From: Amycolatopsis roodepoortensis
GTDB taxonomy: Bacteria > Actinomycetota > Actinomycetes > Mycobacteriales > Pseudonocardiaceae
Assembly: GCF_014873915.1 (NCBI RefSeq)
Contig: NZ_JADBEJ010000002.1
Coordinates: 62,001-126,000, forward strand
DNA length: 64,000 nt
Direction: 5' to 3'
Positions within the stretch are counted from its first letter, which is position 1, and the number at the start of each line of letters is the position of its first letter. This document shows, piece after piece, positions 60,543 through 64,000 of this stretch. The translations under genes and the position numbers were made by a program. The notes beneath the pieces were generated by a model. That model did no database searches. It was given only the letters and a program-made list of their open reading frames with translations, and was not told the DNA's origin.

Positions 60543-62357
60543 GTGAACGACTCATCCAGACGGACCTTCCTGCGCGGCGCGGGCCTGCTCGGCGCCGGTG
60601 CGGCGGTCTCCGCGTTACCCGCGCTAGGTGCTCCCGCGGCTTCGGCGACCTTCGGCCATCACGGCCCGGATTTCGAAGACGGCCGCTTCACCCTCGCGGT
60701 GCTGCCCGACACCCAGTACCTCTTCGACGCCGACCGCGGTGACCCCGCGCCGTTGGACGCCACGCTGCGGTACGTCACCGGCGGCGACGAGAACATCGTC
60801 TTCCTGGCGCACCTCGGTGACCTCACCGAGAACGGGCAGCCCGGCGAGTTCGAGCAGATCAGCCGCTCGTTCCAGCACCTGGACCGGCGGCGGTTCCCGT
60901 ACAGCACGCTGGCGGGCAACCACGACGTCAAGTCCTCGACCGACGACCAGCGCGGCCGCACGCCGTACCTGGACGCGTTCGGGCCGCACCGGCAGCGCGG
61001 TTCGCGGACCTTCCGCGGCGCGAGCCCGGACGGCTACAACAGCCACCACGTCTTCCGCGCCGGTGGCCGCGAGTGGCTGCTGCTCGCGCTCGACTGGCGG
61101 CCGTCGGCGGGCGGGCTGGAGTGGGCGCGGTCGGTGCTCGCGCGGAATCCGCGGCTCCCGGCCATTCTGACCATCCATGAATTGGTATGGGCCGACGAGG
61201 CGGGACAGGCCCAATTCTCGGAGTTCGGGCAGAAGGTGTGGGACGAACTGGTCGCCGGGAACGACCAGATCTTCCTGACGCTCAACGGGCACTACTGGCC
61301 ACCCGGGCGCATGGTGAAGCAGAACAACGCGGGCCACGACGTCCATCTGCACATCACGAACTACCAGGACCGCTACTACGGCGGCAGCGCGATGATCCGG
61401 CTCTACCGCTTCGACCTCGCGCGGAACGTGATCGACGTCCGCACCGTCTCGCCGTGGCTCGCGGACCAGGCGCCGCGGCTGAACGAGCTGCAACGGCAGG
61501 AGATCGAACGCACCGGCCCGGCCGACTACTTCAGCCTGGAGATCGACTTCGAGTCGAGGTTCGCCGGGTTCGCGCCGGTCCCGGTCCCGCCCGCGCGGCC
61601 GGCCGAACGGCAGCTGATCCGCGGAACCGTGGCCTACTGGCGGTTCGAAGGCCGTGACGGGGCGCCCGTGGATGGTGTCCGTGATCTTTCCGGCCGGGGC
61701 AACGACCTGGTCCGGGTGACCCTGCCCGGCAGCGCGCCCGAGGCGCTGCGGTTCTCCGGCGAGTTCTCCGGGCGGCAGCCGTCGAGGTCGAGCCTCCGGT
61801 TCGACGGCGGCAAGAAACCGGCTCGCGGCGGCTATCTGCGCACCGCGGACTCCGCGCCGATGAACGCGGAGACGTTCGCGCGCGGCTACACCGTCGAGGC
61901 GTTCGTCAAGCTGCCCGCGGATTTCAAGGACGGGAAGCACGCCTGGGCCGCGATCTTCGGCAGGCAGGGTTCCGGTGGCAAGGCGGGTAAGACCGGCGAC
62001 GATCCCGGCGAGCCCTCGGCCACACTGTCCCTTTCGGACGGTGCGGCGTTCCAGTGGGCGGTGTTCCCGGTGAACCAGAACGGGATCTCCACCTGCTGGG
62101 GGCACGAGCTGAAGCTGGAGGAGTGGATCCACGTCGCGGCGGTCAACGACGGCAGGCGGACGACGCTCTACGTCGACGGCTGCCCGGTGCTGCGGAACCC
62201 GAAGACGCCGGCCGCGGGGATCGCGAACCCCGGTGGCTCGTGGCTGATCGGCGCCTACGCCTACGACTCGATCGTCGAGCAGGCGTTCCACGGCTGGCTC
62301 GGCGACGTCCGGGTGGTGGGGCGCGCGCTGGACCCCCGCGAGTTCATGCTCGGCTGA
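60543..62357 (+). CDS. Tat-exported metallophosphoesterase with C-terminal LamG-like domain
   Basis: A 604-aa protein. The Tat signal is SSRRTFLRGAGLLGAGAAVSAL. The calcineurin-like phosphoesterase lies in residues 50-300: LPDTQYLF, LGDLTENG, STLAGNHDV, TIHELV and LNGHYWPPG supply metal ligands. Residues about 360-604 form a concanavalin/LamG-like domain (TVAYWRFEGRDG, RGYTVEAFVKLP, WIHVAAVNDGRRTTLYVDG). A carbohydrate- or wall-binding exported phosphoesterase is likely. Tat export suggests folding with metal inside the cell. GTG start. Confidence 0.87.
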   Translation: MNDSSRRTFLRGAGLLGAGAAVSALPALGAPAASATFGHHGPDFEDGRFTLAVLPDTQYLFDADRGDPAPLDATLRYVTGGDENIVFLAHLGDLTENGQPGEFEQISRSFQHLDRRRFPYSTLAGNHDVKSSTDDQRGRTPYLDAFGPHRQRGSRTFRGASPDGYNSHHVFRAGGREWLLLALDWRPSAGGLEWARSVLARNPRLPAILTIHELVWADEAGQAQFSEFGQKVWDELVAGNDQIFLTLNGHYWPPGRMVKQNNAGHDVHLHITNYQDRYYGGSAMIRLYRFDLARNVIDVRTVSPWLADQAPRLNELQRQEIERTGPADYFSLEIDFESRFAGFAPVPVPPARPAERQLIRGTVAYWRFEGRDGAPVDGVRDLSGRGNDLVRVTLPGSAPEALRFSGEFSGRQPSRSSLRFDGGKKPARGGYLRTADSAPMNAETFARGYTVEAFVKLPADFKDGKHAWAAIFGRQGSGGKAGKTGDDPGEPSATLSLSDGAAFQWAVFPVNQNGISTCWGHELKLEEWIHVAAVNDGRRTTLYVDGCPVLRNPKTPAAGIANPGGSWLIGAYAYDSIVEQAFHGWLGDVRVVGRALDPREFMLG

Positions 62358-62360
62358 GTG

Positions 62361-62409
62361 GATCGTGCGCGGTAATGGCGGATGTTCGTTCCCATTATCG
62401 CGCACGATC
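62361..62409. terminator. Hairpin after the phosphoesterase
   Basis: GATCGTGCGCGGTAATGG (62361-62378) pairs with 62392-62409 with one mismatch. It starts 4 bp after the stop codon and is a probable terminator. Confidence 0.65.
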
Positions 62410-62467
62410 GTTCACCCGGGAATGCCGGGGTCTCTTGACAAGCGGTGGACAATAAAAAATCGACGCC

Positions 62468-62487
62468 CGAATCAAATGCTTGATTCG
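62468..62487. promoter_or_regulatory. Inverted repeat upstream of the HelD-like gene
   Basis: CGAATCAA, ATGC, TTGATTCG is a perfect 8-bp inverted repeat 43 bp before the start codon. TTGACA and an A-rich stretch (GGACAATAAAAAATC, 62448-62462) lie just before it. This is the most AT-rich DNA of this part of the window. It may be an operator over the promoter. I did not find the rifamycin-associated element. Confidence 0.45.
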
Positions 62488-62529
62488 ATGCGCCGAATGT
62501 GTCGACAGTCTATCCGCTGTGAGGGGAAC

Positions 62530-64000
62530 TTGTCAAATCAGGGGTACGACGAGGAATTGCGATCCGAACGGCAGTACGTGGCGTCGCTCTACCGGCGACT
62601 GGACGCCGAACGCGCACGAGTGAAGGAGGCGTACGCCGGTGCGCTGAGGGGAGAAGGCTTCGCCCTTGCCGACCGTGAGGTCTCGGTCGGGGCCAAGGCG
62701 CGCGAGATGGCCAGGCTGAAGATCGCCGACGAGGGTCTTTGTTTCGGCCGGTTGGACGCCCTTTCGGGAGAACGGTCGTACGTCGGCCGGATCGGTCTTT
62801 TCGACGAAGAGAACGACTACGAACCTTTGGTGCTCGATTGGCGGGCGCCGGCGTCGCGCGCGTTTTACTGCGCGACGGGCGCGTCACCGGAAGGAATGGC
62901 GCGGCGCCGTCAATTCCGCACCCTCGGCCGCGACGTCCGCGACTTCGCCGACGAGGTCTTCGGCCGTCTGGAATCGGCGGGTGAACGCGGCGACGCGGCG
63001 CTGCTGGCCGCGGTCAACGCGCCGCGCGGCGAGGGGATGCGGGACATCGTCGCGACGATCCAGGCCGAACAGGACGAGATCATCCGGCTGGCGCACCCGG
63101 GCGTCGTCGTCGTGGAGGGCGGTCCGGGCACGGGGAAGACGGCGGTGGCGCTGCACCGGGTGGCGTACCTGCTGTACACGAAACGGGAACGCATGGAACG
63201 GCGCGGCGTGCTCGTGGTCGGGCCCAGCAGCGGATTCCTCGACCACATCGGCCGTGTCCTGCCGTCGCTCGGCGAGACCAGCGTGGTCTTCGCGACGCCG
63301 GGTGACCTCGTGGCCGGTCTGCGCACCGAACGCGAGGATCCGCCCGCGGTCCAGCGGCTCAAGGGCTCGCTGGCGATCCTGGACGTGCTCGCGGCGGCGG
63401 TGGCGGACCGGCAGGAGCTGCCCTCCGACGCCGAACCGATCGAGCTCGACGACGTCACCGTGCCGCTGGACGCCGGGGTCGCGGCCGCGGCGCGCGAGCT
63501 GGCCAGGGAAAGCGGCCTGCTGCACAACGAGGCGAAGGCCGTCTTCGAGCAAGAGGTGATCACCGCGCTCGCCACCCGCGCGGTCGACCGGCTCGGCGCG
63601 GGGTGGCTGCCGTCGGACGACGAGCACACGCGCCCGGAGATGCTGAAGAACGCCCGGCGTGATCTCGAAGCCAGCGAGCAGCTCCGCGCGGTGCTCGACC
63701 GCCTTTGGCCGTCGCTGACGCCGCAACGGCTGCTCGCCGACCTCTACGCCTCGCCGGAGCGGTTGCGGGCGGCCGGCGCCGACCCGGCGCTGTTCCGTGC
63801 GGACGCGGACGCGTGGACGGTCTCCGACGTGCCGTTGCTGGACGAGGCCGTCGAATTGCTCGGCCGGGACCGCACGGCCGAGCGCCGGGCGGAGGAACGG
63901 CGGCGGCGGGCACGGAAGGAGTACGCCGAGCGGGTGCTGGAGATCGTCGAGGTCGAGGAGGACCACGACGACTACGAGTTCGCGCTGCGGCCGACGGACG
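62530..64000 (+). CDS. HelD/HelR-type RNA polymerase-associated ATPase (partial, 3' end missing)
   Basis: 490 residues are visible before the edge. The N-terminal coiled arm is rich in Arg/Glu (EELRSERQYVASLYRRLDAERAR). The first helicase domain has VVVVEGGPGTGKTAVALHRVAYLLY (Walker A, residue about 197) and VLVVGPSSGFLDHIG. This matches the UvrD-like HelD family that removes stalled RNA polymerase; the HelR subgroup protects against rifampicin. The TTG at 62530 has AGGGG 4-8 nt upstream and the downstream frame fits. Residues beyond 490 lie outside the window. Confidence 0.85.
   Translation, partial: MSNQGYDEELRSERQYVASLYRRLDAERARVKEAYAGALRGEGFALADREVSVGAKAREMARLKIADEGLCFGRLDALSGERSYVGRIGLFDEENDYEPLVLDWRAPASRAFYCATGASPEGMARRRQFRTLGRDVRDFADEVFGRLESAGERGDAALLAAVNAPRGEGMRDIVATIQAEQDEIIRLAHPGVVVVEGGPGTGKTAVALHRVAYLLYTKRERMERRGVLVVGPSSGFLDHIGRVLPSLGETSVVFATPGDLVAGLRTEREDPPAVQRLKGSLAILDVLAAAVADRQELPSDAEPIELDDVTVPLDAGVAAAARELARESGLLHNEAKAVFEQEVITALATRAVDRLGAGWLPSDDEHTRPEMLKNARRDLEASEQLRAVLDRLWPSLTPQRLLADLYASPERLRAAGADPALFRADADAWTVSDVPLLDEAVELLGRDRTAERRAEERRRRARKEYAERVLEIVEVEEDHDDYEFALRPTD

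Noticed and set aside
62412..62530. Rifamycin-associated element before the HelD-like gene
   Set aside because: I looked for its inverted-repeat form and did not see it; another inverted repeat is present.

Overview
The window comes from a high-GC actinobacterium of the Pseudonocardiales, most likely Amycolatopsis or a close relative. Evidence: strong G/C third-position bias; mycothiol synthesis (MshD), GlnR, LmeA and a WhiJ-type XRE/DUF5753-DUF397 module; a pst-phoU locus and flanking genes laid out as in mycobacteria (sseC-cysA-thiX-lmeA-glnR-mshD); and many leaderless promoters (TANNNT 6-7 nt before the start). No rRNA, tRNA, CRISPR, transposase or biosynthetic gene cluster was seen. The genus call is an inference.

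Layout. (1) 1-4.4 kb: an ArsR-type regulator divergent from an MFS exporter across a perfect operator-like palindrome, then an aldehyde dehydrogenase convergent with a GMC (choline dehydrogenase-like) oxidoreductase. (2) 4.5-24.7 kb: de novo purine genes purS-purQ, purL, purF-purM and the ribosome rescue factor arfB. They are interrupted by an asymmetric heterodimeric ABC exporter, a pentapeptide-repeat membrane operon, two GH25 lysozymes, a sterol-carrier-like gene and a DUF574 methyltransferase / XRE / DUF397 module. (3) 24.7-32.3 kb: GNAT with a possible leader-peptide attenuator, VanZ, Gfo/Idh/MocA oxidoreductase, a toxin-antitoxin pair whose PIN toxin is frameshifted, 3-hydroxyacyl-CoA dehydrogenase, DUF3073, asparaginase and an RsiG-like c-di-GMP-binding anti-sigma factor. 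(4) 32.8-40.8 kb: YgfZ and aminodeoxychorismate lyase on back-to-back promoters, PxpB/PxpC, nitrobindin with a 32-aa membrane protein, a sulfur-transfer operon preceded by a Cys-containing leader peptide, thiX and lmeA. (5) 40.9-47.9 kb: glnR, mshD, pstSCAB and convergent phoU, with 11-nt direct-repeat PHO boxes before pstS and phoU. (6) 47.9-64 kb: LytR-CpsA-Psr protein, a GGDEF protein, idi, epoxide-hydrolase-like enzyme, dus, a HicAB pair whose toxin has no normal start codon, DUF2339 membrane protein, flavin/F420 oxidoreductase, SOD-like protein, EamA transporter, a Tat-exported phosphoesterase with a LamG-like domain, and the start of a HelD/HelR-type RNA polymerase-associated ATPase.

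How it works together. The purine genes catalyse FGAR amidotransfer (PurS/Q/L), the committed PRPP step (PurF) and AIR synthesis (PurM). The pst genes import phosphate and PhoU damps the signal, with two PHO boxes suggesting PhoP control. The sulfur operon appears to be read through only when a Cys-codon leader peptide stalls. RsiG and the GGDEF protein are two possible ends of a c-di-GMP circuit.

The most distinctive non-coding feature is a family of long, near-perfect palindromes at gene ends. One 55-bp element is present in two identical copies 9 kb apart, with a solitary half-copy elsewhere. A 21-bp tandem repeat lies beside one of them.
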